Assembly (NCBI RefSeq): GCF_027286325.1
Contig: NZ_CP114589.1
Span: 1 to 64,000 of the forward strand
Direction of reading: 5' to 3'
Origin: Salinivibrio kushneri
Lineage (GTDB): Bacteria > Pseudomonadota > Gammaproteobacteria > Enterobacterales > Vibrionaceae
DNA length: 64,000 nt
Both the position numbers and the translations under genes were made by a program. This document shows positions 46,526 through 56,481 of the stretch, one piece after another. The notes beneath the pieces are model-generated. The model was not told the origin of the DNA, made no database searches, and was given only the letters and a program-made list of their open reading frames with translations. Position 1 is the stretch's first letter. Each line of letters opens with the position of its first letter.

Positions 46526-48076
46526 ATGTTTAAGAGTCTAAAAGCAATATTTGTCACTCAAGTGGTTATTGCTGTTTCTGTGGTGTTAGGGGTATCAAGC
46601 TATATTGATTATCAAAATACCAAACAGGAACTGAGTAGCGCGCTTGAAACCACAGTGGCAAATGCCACCAATCGTATGAATCTCAGTTTGCCTAAAGCAA
46701 TTTGGGATTTCGACCTGGAAGCGGCCAAACTCTCGATTTCTGCCGAATTGAAAGCACCTGACATCAAAGCGGTTCGAATACTGGATAATCAAGGGTCTGC
46801 CATCGTTTTTCTACGCCTCGGACCACCCAATGACGAGGGACAACGCCAGCCGAAAGACATTGGCGACGGCGAAAAGTCGATGTATGAATCCATGCCCCAC
46901 GAAGAAAGTGAGCTTTCATTTACCGAATATGGTGAAACCAACAAGGTGGGGACACTTCAGGTATTCTACAACACCGACAGATTAGAGGCAGAATTATCTG
47001 AGACCCTCACCCGAAGTATCATTGAGCTGCTAGTGCTCGATCTTGTGATCATCGTATTCTTAATCTTGGCCTTAACCGCTACCGTTGTTAAACCACTCAA
47101 TGATTTAACTGCGCGTGTCCGAGAACTCGCCAGTGGTGATGGTGATCTCTCTACCGTAATCCCAGCCCCGAAATACAAAGAATTCGCCCAGATCACCGAG
47201 CATATTAACCACTTTACCGCTTCATTGCGTGAAATCGTCAATGAAGTGACCCAAGCTTCTATCAATCTCGCTGAAGTCTCAGCAGAGAGTGGACAAATGG
47301 CGCGCACTAACGCGGAACGCTTGGAACAACAGAAACAAAGTCTCTCTACCGTTGCTGCCGCCGCCACGCAGATGAATCAATCCATTGCCACAGTCGCCGA
47401 TACAGCGAACGATGCGGCAACCCGTGCGGCTGGCGCTACCGATCTGGTTAACCAAGTGTACGGCACCATTGAAAGCTCCGCATCTGAAATCATCAATATG
47501 CGCTCAGAGATGGAAAACGTGAATGCTGAAATGCATAAACTGCTTGAGGAAGGCGAGAAGATTTCTGACGTCGTCAACGTCATCAATGATATCTCTGAAC
47601 AAACCAACCTCTTGGCGCTGAACGCTGCGATTGAAGCAGCGCGCGCGGGCGAACAAGGCCGAGGTTTTGCGGTGGTGGCTGACGAAGTACGTAGCCTTTC
47701 AGTCAAAACCAGTGAATCCACCGAGCAAATTCAATCCAATATCAAATCGTTGAGTGAGGCCACTGAGTCGGTAGAAAAAGAGATCAAACGCATAGGTAGT
47801 ATCCTCGAAAACACCGCCGGACGCGTGTCTGAATCACAAGAGTCTGTGAGCCAAGTGCGCGAGACCATCACGGATATTTCCGAGCGTAGCGGACAAATTT
47901 CGCAAGCGACCGACGAACAACGTCAAGCCATTGATGAAGTCAGTCAAGCAATCAATGAAGCCTCGGAGGCAACCAATTACGTCACTGAGGGCGCACAAGA
48001 AAACGCAGCACGCACCGACAAAGTGCTTACCCTCAGTGAAGACATCAAAGCACAAATGGGGAAATTTAAAACGTAA
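46526..48076 (+). CDS. Methyl-accepting chemotaxis protein
   Basis: A 516-residue transmembrane chemoreceptor. The first membrane segment is at about residues 8-26, the periplasmic sensor about 27-170, and the second segment about 171-190 ([20 protein letters not shown]). A HAMP domain follows ([15 protein letters not shown]). The signalling hairpin tip is near 363-391 ([26 protein letters not shown]), flanked by long Glu/Gln-rich coiled coils with methylation-type sites. It signals to CheA through CheW. No C-terminal CheR-binding pentapeptide is seen (it ends KAQMGKFKT). Binding-protein genes on both sides suggest indirect ligand sensing. Confidence 0.93.
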   Translation: MFKSLKAIFVTQVVIAVSVVLGVSSYIDYQNTKQELSSALETTVANATNRMNLSLPKAIWDFDLEAAKLSISAELKAPDIKAVRILDNQGSAIVFLRLGPPNDEGQRQPKDIGDGEKSMYESMPHEESELSFTEYGETNKVGTLQVFYNTDRLEAELSETLTRSIIELLVLDLVIIVFLILALTATVVKPLNDLTARVRELASGDGDLSTVIPAPKYKEFAQITEHINHFTASLREIVNEVTQASINLAEVSAESGQMARTNAERLEQQKQSLSTVAAAATQMNQSIATVADTANDAATRAAGATDLVNQVYGTIESSASEIINMRSEMENVNAEMHKLLEEGEKISDVVNVINDISEQTNLLALNAAIEAARAGEQGRGFAVVADEVRSLSVKTSESTEQIQSNIKSLSEATESVEKEIKRIGSILENTAGRVSESQESVSQVRETITDISERSGQISQATDEQRQAIDEVSQAINEASEATNYVTEGAQENAARTDKVLTLSEDIKAQMGKFKT

Positions 48077-48103
48077 TCAAAGGAATAATAACAAGGAGAG
48101 GAC

Positions 48104-48835
48104 ATGAAAAAGTTATTTACAGTTGGCTTGGCAATTCTATTATTGGCGCCTAGCGCAATGGCCAGAACGCTAACAGCAGCGCAAGATCCGTGGCCACCCT
48201 TTGTGACCACGGACCCCAATCGATCGGGCATTTCGGTCGAACTTGTCAAAGCCGCGATGGCAACACAAGGCTATGAAGTCGAGTTTAAAAATATGCCATG
48301 GGCTCGCGCCCTTGATGCGGTCAGCAAGGGGAATATCGACTTGCTTCCCGCCACTTGGCATACTGAAGCCCGCACTGAGTTCCTGCGTTACAGCAACCCT
48401 TATATGAGTAACCAGCTTACCTTCATTAAACGCGCAGATGACACTTTTAAATTCTCGAGTTTGAATGACTTGCAAGGAAAAGTGGTTGGTATTGTGCGCG
48501 ATTACGGCTATGGCGATGCATTTTTAGAGGCAACGCATTTTGATAAGCCTGCTGCCAATAACCTAGCAACCAACTTAAAAAAGCTGCTCGCCAACCGTAT
48601 TGATCTGACCTTGGAAGACAAGATCGTCGCCCAATCAGTGATGCAAGAAGAGGGGCTTGATAGCAGCCAGTTTGCGTTTACTGACCAGGCACTCTCAACC
48701 AACCCTTTACATGTCACGAGTGGCAAAGCCAACCCCGACAGCCAAATGTTTATCAATGCCTACAACAAAGGTCTTGATGCGATTAAAGCGGATGGCACGT
48801 TTGAAAAAATCCTGAAAAAATATGGCATAAACTGA
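48104..48835 (+). CDS. Periplasmic family-3 solute-binding protein
   Basis: A 243-residue protein with signal peptide MKKLFTVGLAILLLAPSAMA and the family-3 fold (AAQDPWPPFVTTDPNRSGISVELVKAAM, then NMPWARALDAVSKGNIDLLPATWHTEAR). It starts 27 bases after the MCP stop with an excellent AAGGAG, so it belongs to the same transcript. It ends at a strong terminator. No transport partners are adjacent. It is related to the first binding protein of the cluster but clearly distinct in sequence. Confidence 0.82.
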   Translation: MKKLFTVGLAILLLAPSAMARTLTAAQDPWPPFVTTDPNRSGISVELVKAAMATQGYEVEFKNMPWARALDAVSKGNIDLLPATWHTEARTEFLRYSNPYMSNQLTFIKRADDTFKFSSLNDLQGKVVGIVRDYGYGDAFLEATHFDKPAANNLATNLKKLLANRIDLTLEDKIVAQSVMQEEGLDSSQFAFTDQALSTNPLHVTSGKANPDSQMFINAYNKGLDAIKADGTFEKILKKYGIN

Positions 48836-48862
48836 TCGTATATAGAAATATTGAGTATGCTT

Positions 48863-48895
48863 AAGGGGGAAAGAATAGTTCTTTTCCCCTTTTTT
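48863..48895 (+). terminator. Terminator after the second binding-protein gene
   Basis: AAGGGGGAAAGAA pairs with TTCTTTTCCCCTT (one G-T wobble) around a TAG loop and is followed by T's. It closes the binding protein-MCP-binding protein transcript before the cyclase gene. Confidence 0.88.
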
Positions 48896-48908
48896 AGCTT
48901 GGAGCAAT

Positions 48909-50264
48909 ATGGTTTTACCTCGCCACCTTAAAACTTGGTTTATCCTGTTTACGCTCGCGTACGTGGTCACTACGCTAGGCGTAACGGCTTTCATTGGCGA
49001 CACGATCGTCAACCGAGTCATCCAAGAAGAGCAAGAGGACATTAATCGTAAAGCTTCCTTGATACGGTCCCGGATTGAGGCGGCGATATACCACGATACC
49101 TATGTCGCTGATAGCTTGGCGACCGTGGTCACCATTGATCCGGACTTCGCTATGGCCAATTGGGACAGTGTGGCGCAAAAACTCCTAGACAAGGCAGATT
49201 ATGTCCGCAATGTGGGCCTCGCGCCCGATAATATTATCAGCCATGTTTACCCTCTCGAAGGGAACCAAGCTGCTATCGGGTTAGACTTTCGCACCCGCCC
49301 AGACCAATATCGTGCGGTGTTAAAAGCGCGAAATCGTGGCGACGTGTACATCTCAGGACCCGTTAACCTCGTTCAAGGTGGTCAAGCACTCATTGCACGG
49401 TTTCCTATCTTCTCCTCCCCAACGGACACGTCGGACTATTGGGGAGGAGTCAGTGTTGTCATTGACCATATCAAGATGCTCGGTGAAGTCGGGCTATACG
49501 ATCTTAGTGGCGCCAATGTCGCCATCAAAAACAGTGAAACACTGGCTTACTTTTATGGCTCCCAATCGACGGTTGCCAATGCTGACTTTACGGTCCCGAT
49601 TTCTCTACCTAGTGGCGAATGGTCACTCGCCGTCGAATACACACTCAAGCGCTCACCCGGCATCGTGCGCCTAGGCGCTATGATTTACGCGACCAGCACG
49701 AGCATTTTTCTCGTTGTTTATGGCCTGATATTGCTTTTCTATCGCAATTTTCTTATCGCGAAAAAGCAAGCGCTGGTCGACGAGTTAACCCAACTTCCTA
49801 ACCGGCGGTTCGCGATCGAGAAACTTGATTCACTCACAAAAGAGAAAAAAGAGTCCTTTGCGCTGCTCAATATCGACTTAAATGATTTTAAAAAGGTTAA
49901 CGACGCATACGGTCATGAAGCTGGCGATGCATTGCTTAGCCATGTAGCCTCAGCACTAAACCAAAGCACCCGCTCATCAGACTTGGTCGCAAGAATGGGC
50001 GGTGACGAATTTATTGTTGTATTGCGAGATGTGCACCCTAGCGATGTCAATAACGTGCTGAAGAGCCTGAAAGAAACGGTCGAAGCCTCCGCGTGTCGAT
50101 GGCAACACTACCATATCTATCCATCGCTCAGTATTGGCTGTGCCCTCTTTAACCATCATTCCCCTCGTGATTTAGATGAGCTGATGGCCTCGGCAGATCA
50201 AGATATGTACAAAGCAAAATCAGAGAAAAGCACATCTGGGCTATCCATTAACGCCATCGGTTGA
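48909..50264 (+). CDS. CHASE-GGDEF diguanylate cyclase
   Basis: A 451-residue membrane protein predicted to make c-di-GMP. A membrane segment at about residues 9-28 is followed by a CHASE-type extracellular sensor containing VYPLEGNQAAIGLDFRTRPDQ. The second membrane segment is near 250-275. The GGDEF domain starts VDELTQLPNRRFAIEKLD. The active site is MGGDEF near residue 363 and the I-site RSSD is at the canonical distance upstream. GGAG precedes the ATG. It is separated from the preceding transcript by a terminator but shares the sensory context of the cluster. Confidence 0.91.
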   Translation: MVLPRHLKTWFILFTLAYVVTTLGVTAFIGDTIVNRVIQEEQEDINRKASLIRSRIEAAIYHDTYVADSLATVVTIDPDFAMANWDSVAQKLLDKADYVRNVGLAPDNIISHVYPLEGNQAAIGLDFRTRPDQYRAVLKARNRGDVYISGPVNLVQGGQALIARFPIFSSPTDTSDYWGGVSVVIDHIKMLGEVGLYDLSGANVAIKNSETLAYFYGSQSTVANADFTVPISLPSGEWSLAVEYTLKRSPGIVRLGAMIYATSTSIFLVVYGLILLFYRNFLIAKKQALVDELTQLPNRRFAIEKLDSLTKEKKESFALLNIDLNDFKKVNDAYGHEAGDALLSHVASALNQSTRSSDLVARMGGDEFIVVLRDVHPSDVNNVLKSLKETVEASACRWQHYHIYPSLSIGCALFNHHSPRDLDELMASADQDMYKAKSEKSTSGLSINAIG

Positions 50265-50366
50265 TCGAAAGAGAGCGCAAACTATTTTTAATGCTATAAA
50301 CTGGGTTTAAACCCATTTATTAAGACGATTGTCTGTTGGTCTTTCACTGCAGTATTTAACAACAAT

Positions 50367-50397
50367 AAAAAAGAGGTGACGCATCACCTCTTTTTTT
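50367..50397. terminator. Bidirectional terminator
   Basis: AGAGGTGA-CGCA-TCACCTCT with A and T runs on either side lies between the convergent cyclase and binding-protein genes. Confidence 0.9.
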
Positions 50398-50415
50398 GTT
50401 TTTCTTTATAACCAT

Positions 50416-51198
50416 TTATTTAATATAAGTATCGAGAATAGACTGTAATTCGCCGGCGTCACGCATTGACTCAAACCCGGCATCAAGCGTGGCTTTTATT
50501 TCCATGGCTTCTGGATGCTCACGCGAGATCATCATATGGAATTTATCACCGCTATTTCCAGGAATAGGCTCAGCTTGCATCCCCCCGGCAAGATAATCAG
50601 TGCCTTTAGCCACTTTAAACCCAGCCAAGATTTCATAACGCGCCAAGAAGACATCACAGCGCCCTGCTTCCGTTTTTTGCACTAACTGCTCGAAGCTTTT
50701 TGCCGATTTTCTGACTTTACTGTCATCAACACCAAATCCCGTATAATTGTAACCAAGCAGACCACACATTCTTAGGCCGTTTAAATCGTCCACTGAGCTT
50801 ATATTCAAGCCATTAGGATGTTGGCTTGTTGAATAAATATAACTTGGCTGAAGTGTGTAGTAATACTCGCTGAGAATAAAGTCTTGGTTCCGCTCATCAC
50901 TGTAGGAGGCACTGAGCGCAATATCATAATTGCCCGCTTTCGTCTGCAGCACACACCGCTTCCAAGGGGGCATTTCAACCGAAATATCTACCCCTTCTTT
51001 GCCGAATATCGCGTCAAGAACGTCCACATCATACCCTTGAACGGATCCGCCTTTTTCAAAGGTATAAGGGGGCCACCCTGCACCGTCCCCACAGGCTTTG
51101 AGTGATGATGTCTCTAAAGCAAGGGCTGGCCCAGATAGCAGGGTGCCAGTGAGTGCTGTCGCGGCGATTGCTGTTGCAGAAAGTGTCGCTATTTTCAT
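50416..51198 (-). CDS. Periplasmic family-3 solute-binding protein
   Basis: A 260-residue protein with a signal peptide (MKIATLSATAIAATALTG ... ALA) and the family-3 fold: GWPPYTFEKGGSVQGYDVDVLDAIF, ALSASYSDERNQDFILSEYYYT and later GRCDVFLARYEIL. Cysteines in LKACGDGAGW and WKRCVLQ could form a disulfide. AGGAG stands 6 bases before the ATG. It is convergent with the diguanylate cyclase gene and has no ABC partners nearby; it is the third such orphan binding protein in 5.5 kb. The ligand is unknown. Confidence 0.82.
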   Translation of the reverse strand: MKIATLSATAIAATALTGTLLSGPALALETSSLKACGDGAGWPPYTFEKGGSVQGYDVDVLDAIFGKEGVDISVEMPPWKRCVLQTKAGNYDIALSASYSDERNQDFILSEYYYTLQPSYIYSTSQHPNGLNISSVDDLNGLRMCGLLGYNYTGFGVDDSKVRKSAKSFEQLVQKTEAGRCDVFLARYEILAGFKVAKGTDYLAGGMQAEPIPGNSGDKFHMMISREHPEAMEIKATLDAGFESMRDAGELQSILDTYIK

Positions 51199-51272
51199 AG
51201 TGAACTCCTATTAGGAAATCTCACCCTAAGTATTGACGATATCTGCGAGAATGCGACCTGAATCACTTATTT

Positions 51273-52316
51273 TTACGGATTCAGTAATATCACTTCACCC
51301 GGCTTGATTCCCTTACGCACGCGCCCTTGCTGTGTGAGAGAGACCAGCCGTGTCTTTACCTCACCTGCGTCTAGCACCTTCACATAGTTAAGTTGTCCAA
51401 TTTGATAATACGCATTGCTCGGTAAATAAAGCACAGGCTCGGCTTTTTGTGACACTGTCACTTTTGCGAACATACCCGGTAGCAAAGTATCACTCACCTC
51501 AGTGTTTGGCAGTGTCACTACAACACGATAGCTGCGTGAAGTCGCATCGGCAGCCGGTGTCACGGTGCGCACCACGCCCGTAAGGGTTTTCTCATAGGTG
51601 GGGAGCGTAACCGTCAACGATTGACCGATGTCGACAAAGGGTAACGCAGATTCCGCCACATTGACCGTCGCTTCAATGCTTTCAGGATTATACAGAGATA
51701 GCAGCGCCGCACCCGGTGTTGCTGTATCCCCTTGGTTGATGATTTTATCCGTGATCAACCCTGGAAACGGCGCGCGCACCAGACTAAAGCCAAATTGGGT
51801 TTCCGCCTCATCCACCGCAGCAAGGGCACGACGATACTCAGACTGCGCGGTTTTTAAGCGATTCTCCGCCTCATCGAATTGAGATTGAGGCACCAGCTTT
51901 TTCGCCAACAAGGTCTCCATTCGGCGGTAGTCACTGCGCGCGGTATTCAGTTGCGATTGCGCCGAGGCCAAGGCTTGTTGCACTTGGCGGACTTTGGCAC
52001 TGAGATCGGCATTATCCAAACGCAGCAACACATCCCCTTGCTCAACGCGGTCGCCGACATCAACCAGTACTTCCGCGACGGTTGCCGTCATTCGCGCCGC
52101 TAAGGTTGCCGTCTGCCTGGCCTCCAACTGGCCGGAAAAAATGCGGGTTTGTGGCTGTTCGACCGCTTTGAGCGTCAGTGTCTCAACATCATTCGGTGTC
52201 TCAGTCGGTGTTGAGACGGGCGCCACGTTCGCGGTAAACACCCCAGCCATCACCAAAAACAGGGTTAATAGCCCAGTGCCTAGCACCAGTGCGAGTACGC
52301 CTTTTTTTGCCCTCAT
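51273..52316 (-). CDS. RND efflux periplasmic adaptor (membrane fusion protein)
   Basis: A 347-residue adaptor with an N-terminal membrane anchor or signal (VLALVLGTGLLTLFLVMAGVF), then the lipoyl half-motifs (ARMTATVAEVLVDVGDRVEQGDVLLRLD), a coiled-coil hairpin (about 110-185), the returning lipoyl half, and beta-barrel regions. It links the RND pump to an outer-membrane channel such as TolC; no channel gene is nearby. Its ATG overlaps the pump stop by four bases. Here the adaptor lies downstream of the pump gene, the reverse of the common acrAB order. Confidence 0.9.
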   Translation of the reverse strand: MRAKKGVLALVLGTGLLTLFLVMAGVFTANVAPVSTPTETPNDVETLTLKAVEQPQTRIFSGQLEARQTATLAARMTATVAEVLVDVGDRVEQGDVLLRLDNADLSAKVRQVQQALASAQSQLNTARSDYRRMETLLAKKLVPQSQFDEAENRLKTAQSEYRRALAAVDEAETQFGFSLVRAPFPGLITDKIINQGDTATPGAALLSLYNPESIEATVNVAESALPFVDIGQSLTVTLPTYEKTLTGVVRTVTPAADATSRSYRVVVTLPNTEVSDTLLPGMFAKVTVSQKAEPVLYLPSNAYYQIGQLNYVKVLDAGEVKTRLVSLTQQGRVRKGIKPGEVILLNP

Positions 52317-55300
52317 GCATTCTCTCCTTCTACTGATAGGCCGTGGGTTGGATGATTTTGATACGCGAGGTTGTACACCACGGGCACAACCAGCAAGGTA
52401 AACACGGTAGACGCAGCAATACCGAAAATAATCGCCCAGGCTAAGCCATTAAAAATCGGGTCGAGAGTGATAATCACGTTCCCCAATAAGGTGGTGCCTG
52501 CGGTCAGCAAAATGGGCCGCATTCGCACTGCGCCCGCTTGTACTAAGGCGTCACTCAGCGCCATACCTTGTGCAAGTGACTGTTGAATAAATTCAATCAA
52601 TACCAATGAGTTACGTACCACAATCCCCGCCAGTGCAATCATGCCAATCATCGCGGTGGCGGTGAACAGCGCTGGATTTGGATAGCCGTTGATCTCTCCG
52701 CTTAAGCCATTGAGTAACCAAAAGCCCGGCATAATGCCAATCACGGTCAGTGGGATCGCCAGCATAATAATGCCTGACACCGCCGGTAGCCCGGTTTGTA
52801 TCAGCATCACAATAAAGACACCCAGCAGCGCCGCACCATAGGCAATACCCAGATCACGGAAAACATCAATGGTGATTTTCCACTCTCCCTCACCACTCCA
52901 TACCACCTCGATACCGTCACGCACCTGCCAGCCATCACCCGCGCCATTATCCAAATAACTACGCGCTGATAGCGGGCGAGCACTGTCCGACTCTGGTTGA
53001 TTAAAATCGGCCATCACATCGGCGACCACTTCGCCCGGCACCCGTCCAGTAGGTTCGGCATACACATACACGACGGGGCGTAAATTCTTATGATAGATAG
53101 GCTGATCAACGGGCTGTCGCGTAAAATGGCCGAGCTCACTCAACGCGACCAGCGGTTGCGGCGCATCCACCAAGGCCCCTTGTACCGATTGCTTAGCCAC
53201 TCCAGCCCGACCACGTACGTGCAGTGCGAGCAGCGCATCAAGCTGATCACGGGCATCTGGCGCAAGTTGCAGCCTCACGGGCAAGGGATCCATTTCATCG
53301 GCATCGGCCAAATGGGCCAGCGTGACCCCTTGGTTCGCGGCTCTAAGGGCTTGGTTAATATCGGCTACCGCAATGCCAGATAAGGCGGCTTTTTCTTGGT
53401 CCACTTCAAACTGCCAGCTCGATAGAGGCCCTTGAACACTGGTGCTCACTTCTGACACCAAGGCTTCACGCTCTAATCGCTCGGCCACCTGAGTCGCTTG
53501 CGCTTGTAGGGTTGAATACGGCGTACTTGGCGAGCCATACACTTCCGCGACAATGGTTGCCAGCACAGGCGGACCCGGTGGCATTTCCACTAATTGCACC
53601 TCGGCATCATATTTTGCTGCGATGGCTTCTAATTCATCACGCATGCGCGTGACCAAGCCATGTGATTGCAACGTGCGCCGGTGCTTATCCACCAGCACCA
53701 CCCGCAGTTCACCTTGGTAAGGCGCATGGCGAGTAAAGTAATGGCGCACCATGCCATTAAAATCCATCGGTGAGGCGAGCCCGGCAAAGCCGGATACCGA
53801 CACCACCTCGGCTTGCGTTTGTAGGTAACGGTTCATCTCTCGCAGCGCATTGGAGGTATCGACATGATTGGCGGTTTCCGGCAAATCCAGTACCACCTGA
53901 AACTCGTTTTTATTGTCATACGGCAACAACTTAAGCGGTACGAGGCGCAAAGCAGGCAGCAGAGCGGCGATGACAAACAACACGCCCACTATCGATAAAA
54001 ACGCTTTAGCGCGACGATTGTTTTCTAGCAATGGCAGCAACACGCGCCGGTAGCCACGGTACAGCGGCGTGGTCTCAATGCGATAGTCATCGCCTTTATT
54101 GGAAGCGCAAACAATTTTTTTAGCGAGCCAAGGGGTGACTAAAAACGCCACCAAGGTACTGATCACCACGCTGACCGGCACATTGAATGCCAGCGGTGCC
54201 ATATATGGCCCCATCATGCCGGTGATAAAAAACATCGGGGTGAACACAATCACAATCGCCACGGTCGACATAATCAATGCGCGCTTGATTTCTAGCATCG
54301 CCAGCACAATCGTGCGGCCTCGCGGCTTGTTATCATGGGTCAGGTGCCGTTCAATGTTGTCGATACTGGCAATCGGATCATCAACAATCAGCCCCAACGC
54401 CAAGATCAACGCAAACAAGGTGACGCGGTTAATCGAATAGCCAAAGGCTAAATCCAGCCCTAATGCCGCGCCATAACTGATTGGGATCGCAATCGCCACC
54501 ACTAAGGCACTGCGCCAGTTTAAAAACAAGCCGACAAAGACCACCACGGTGAGCACCGCAATACCGAGGCTGGACACCAAACTCTTCACTTTGGCATCAG
54601 CGGTTTGGCCGTAATTGCGAATGATCTCGACGCTCACGCCCTCGGGAAATTGCGTGGCGACCAAATGATTGAGCGTGGTGGTGACATCCTCAGCCACGCT
54701 GACCGCGTTGGCGCCTTTTTGCTTTGCCACCGAGAGAAACACCGCTGGATGCGGCTGGCTATCATCGGTCGATTGGATCCACGTATCTGTGGTGGGCTCT
54801 TGCGCACCGTCCGATAACTCGGCCACATCCTGCAGATACACAGGTTTGCCATTCACCACCGCCACCACTAAATGGCGGATGTCCTCAAGGCTTTGATACC
54901 ACTGGCCGGTTTTTAATAAATAGCGCTCACCCTGATGCTGAATATCCCCGACATCACGCTTTTGATGGCTCAACGAAAAGGCATTGGTGAGATCAGACAC
55001 ACTGATCTGATAGCTAGCCATGGCGGCAGGGTCGAGCGTGACCAACACCTGACGCGGCACGCCGCCCACCACCTTCACCGCATTGGTTTCGGGAAGGGCT
55101 TTAAGATCCAAGGTCGCCTGCTCGGCAATGCGTCGCAGCGCATAATGGTCGAGCTGATCAGGGTTGTCGCTACGCAGCGCCGCAATCACAATTGGTACAT
55201 CATCAATTTCTACCGGCTTAATCGCCCACTCGCTCACCGCGGCTGGGATCGCATCTTGATTGGCATAAAGCTTGTTATATAGCTTCACCAAGGCCGACTC

Positions 55301-55621
55301 GCGATCTTCACCCACGTAAAAACGCACCGTGACCAACGCAGATCCTGCTTGAGTGGTGGAATACACATACTCCACCCCGTCAATTTGGCTGACTTTTTTC
55401 TCCAGAGGCTGCGTCACCTGCTTTGCCACTTGCGGGGCACTCAAACCGGGCGCTTGCACCACCACATCCGCCATTGGCACCACAATTTGCGGATCTTCTT
55501 CTTTGGGAGTGAGCCACAGTGCCGCCGCGCCCACCAACAGCGCGAGCACAATGAGAATGGGCGGGAAGAAGCTGTTCATCACTCGGGTGATCAGCTGACC
55601 TTGTGGCTGAGCATCTCGCAT
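52313..55621 (-). CDS. RND-family efflux pump permease
   Basis: A 1102-residue inner-membrane pump of the AcrB/MexF superfamily, with 12 membrane segments and two large periplasmic loops. The N-terminus reads ITRVMNSFFPPILIVLALLVGAAALWLTPKEEDPQIVVPMADV. The proton-relay acidic pair is in GLIVDDPIASIDNIERHL. It resembles the subgroup with the EEDPQI start, found in many proteobacterial pumps of unknown substrate. The ATG at 55621 (AAGGA upstream) is preferred over the in-frame start 11 codons earlier. An ArsR repressor gene lies 121 bases upstream on the same strand, with no terminator seen between, so pump and repressor may be co-transcribed. Confidence 0.92.
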   Translation of the reverse strand: MRDAQPQGQLITRVMNSFFPPILIVLALLVGAAALWLTPKEEDPQIVVPMADVVVQAPGLSAPQVAKQVTQPLEKKVSQIDGVEYVYSTTQAGSALVTVRFYVGEDRESALVKLYNKLYANQDAIPAAVSEWAIKPVEIDDVPIVIAALRSDNPDQLDHYALRRIAEQATLDLKALPETNAVKVVGGVPRQVLVTLDPAAMASYQISVSDLTNAFSLSHQKRDVGDIQHQGERYLLKTGQWYQSLEDIRHLVVAVVNGKPVYLQDVAELSDGAQEPTTDTWIQSTDDSQPHPAVFLSVAKQKGANAVSVAEDVTTTLNHLVATQFPEGVSVEIIRNYGQTADAKVKSLVSSLGIAVLTVVVFVGLFLNWRSALVVAIAIPISYGAALGLDLAFGYSINRVTLFALILALGLIVDDPIASIDNIERHLTHDNKPRGRTIVLAMLEIKRALIMSTVAIVIVFTPMFFITGMMGPYMAPLAFNVPVSVVISTLVAFLVTPWLAKKIVCASNKGDDYRIETTPLYRGYRRVLLPLLENNRRAKAFLSIVGVLFVIAALLPALRLVPLKLLPYDNKNEFQVVLDLPETANHVDTSNALREMNRYLQTQAEVVSVSGFAGLASPMDFNGMVRHYFTRHAPYQGELRVVLVDKHRRTLQSHGLVTRMRDELEAIAAKYDAEVQLVEMPPGPPVLATIVAEVYGSPSTPYSTLQAQATQVAERLEREALVSEVSTSVQGPLSSWQFEVDQEKAALSGIAVADINQALRAANQGVTLAHLADADEMDPLPVRLQLAPDARDQLDALLALHVRGRAGVAKQSVQGALVDAPQPLVALSELGHFTRQPVDQPIYHKNLRPVVYVYAEPTGRVPGEVVADVMADFNQPESDSARPLSARSYLDNGAGDGWQVRDGIEVVWSGEGEWKITIDVFRDLGIAYGAALLGVFIVMLIQTGLPAVSGIIMLAIPLTVIGIMPGFWLLNGLSGEINGYPNPALFTATAMIGMIALAGIVVRNSLVLIEFIQQSLAQGMALSDALVQAGAVRMRPILLTAGTTLLGNVIITLDPIFNGLAWAIIFGIAASTVFTLLVVPVVYNLAYQNHPTHGLSVEGENA

Positions 55622-55742
55622 ATTCGATCCTTTGGCTGATGACAGTAACGACAAGAAAACGATAGGTAAAAACGCTGAATGTTAATTAACTTAGCGCATT
55701 GACTGGCGATGAATATGTGCTGACCTCTCAGATTCAGACTCA

Positions 55743-56081
55743 TCAGGCACAATAAAGCCGCTGTAAGGTAGCGATAATCGCCGCGACGTTGGGGTCATTG
55801 AGCTGATAAAACACCTGCTGCGATGACTTACGTACCTTGACCAGTTGATGCCGCTTAAGCACGCTAAGGTGCTGAGAAAACGCGGACTGACTCAGGCGCG
55901 ACCCTTGCAACAATTGCCCCACCGACATCTCTCCCGCCAAAAGCTGGCATAGCACAATTAATCGCTCAGGATGGGCCATCACTTTCAACATGGTCGCCAC
56001 GAGAGACGCTTGCTCTCGCATGGCACTGATGTCCATATCCGGTACGCTTTCTGCCTCAAACGGCACCGTTGACTCTGCCAT
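55743..56081 (-). CDS. ArsR-family repressor, persulfide-sensor type (SqrR/BigR/YgaV-like)
   Basis: A 112-residue winged-helix repressor: VMAHPERLIVLCQLL, the helix-turn-helix LSQSAFSQHLSVLKRHQLVKVR and the wing QQVFYQL. The two cysteines, C45 (in VLCQLL) and C111 (in RLYCA at the C-terminus), are 66 residues apart. This is the spacing of C41/C107 in SqrR and C42/C108 in BigR, where persulfides link them and release DNA. No metal-binding ELCVCD motif is seen. The ATG at 56081 has GAGGAG upstream; a TTG at 56102 is less likely. It is divergent from a CoA-disulfide reductase-rhodanese operon, its probable target. Confidence 0.87.
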   Translation of the reverse strand: MAESTVPFEAESVPDMDISAMREQASLVATMLKVMAHPERLIVLCQLLAGEMSVGQLLQGSRLSQSAFSQHLSVLKRHQLVKVRKSSQQVFYQLNDPNVAAIIATLQRLYCA

Positions 56082-56138
56082 CGCCCACTCCTCTTTCGTC
56101 AATACGCATAGCTTAGCGCGGCATTTTATTTAGTCAAT

Positions 56139-56175
56139 TCTAATTTAGATAAATTATTATTAGACTTTTCTAAAT
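56139..56175. promoter_or_regulatory. AT-rich palindromes, candidate operator of the ArsR repressor
   Basis: TCTAATTTAGA (56139-56149) is a perfect 11-bp palindrome, and ATTAGA-CTTTT-CTAAAT (56159-56175) repeats the same half-sites. They lie in the 198-bp divergent promoter between the ArsR gene and the persulfide operon. BigR-type repressors bind AT-rich palindromes of this kind. Confidence 0.5.
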
Positions 56176-56279
56176 ATAACTTCTAGAGTGATCCGAGTGC
56201 CGACAAACACTGAAGGCGTTCGAGCCAAAGCGGTTCGGTCTGTCGGGTAATCGTATAGAGGATGCAAAGGAGTCTTGCT

Positions 56280-56471
56280 ATGACAATTGATAATGGCGTA
56301 CGCGTAATCGCTGGCATGATGGTGCTACTTTCTGTCGTGCTTACCCTCACAGTTCACAGCCAATTTGTTTGGCTAACCGTCTTCGTTGGCGTAAACCTGA
56401 TCCAAAGTGCGTTTACAGGGATTTGTCCGGCTGCCTTTTTCCTGAAAAAACTTGGACTCAGCAACGCTTAA
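56280..56471 (+). CDS. DUF2892 small membrane protein
   Basis: A 63-residue inner-membrane protein with two hydrophobic segments (VRVIAGMMVLLSVVLTLTV and FVWLTVFVGVNLIQSAFTG), then GICPAAFFLKKLG. It matches the DUF2892 family, often attached or adjacent to rhodaneses such as YgaP. The ATG at 56280 has AAAGGAG upstream. The CoA-disulfide reductase gene starts 10 bases after its stop, so they form an operon. The role in persulfide handling is inferred from context; the Cys in GICPA is typical of the family. Confidence 0.8.
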   Translation: MTIDNGVRVIAGMMVLLSVVLTLTVHSQFVWLTVFVGVNLIQSAFTGICPAAFFLKKLGLSNA

Positions 56472-56481
56472 TGGAGTCATA

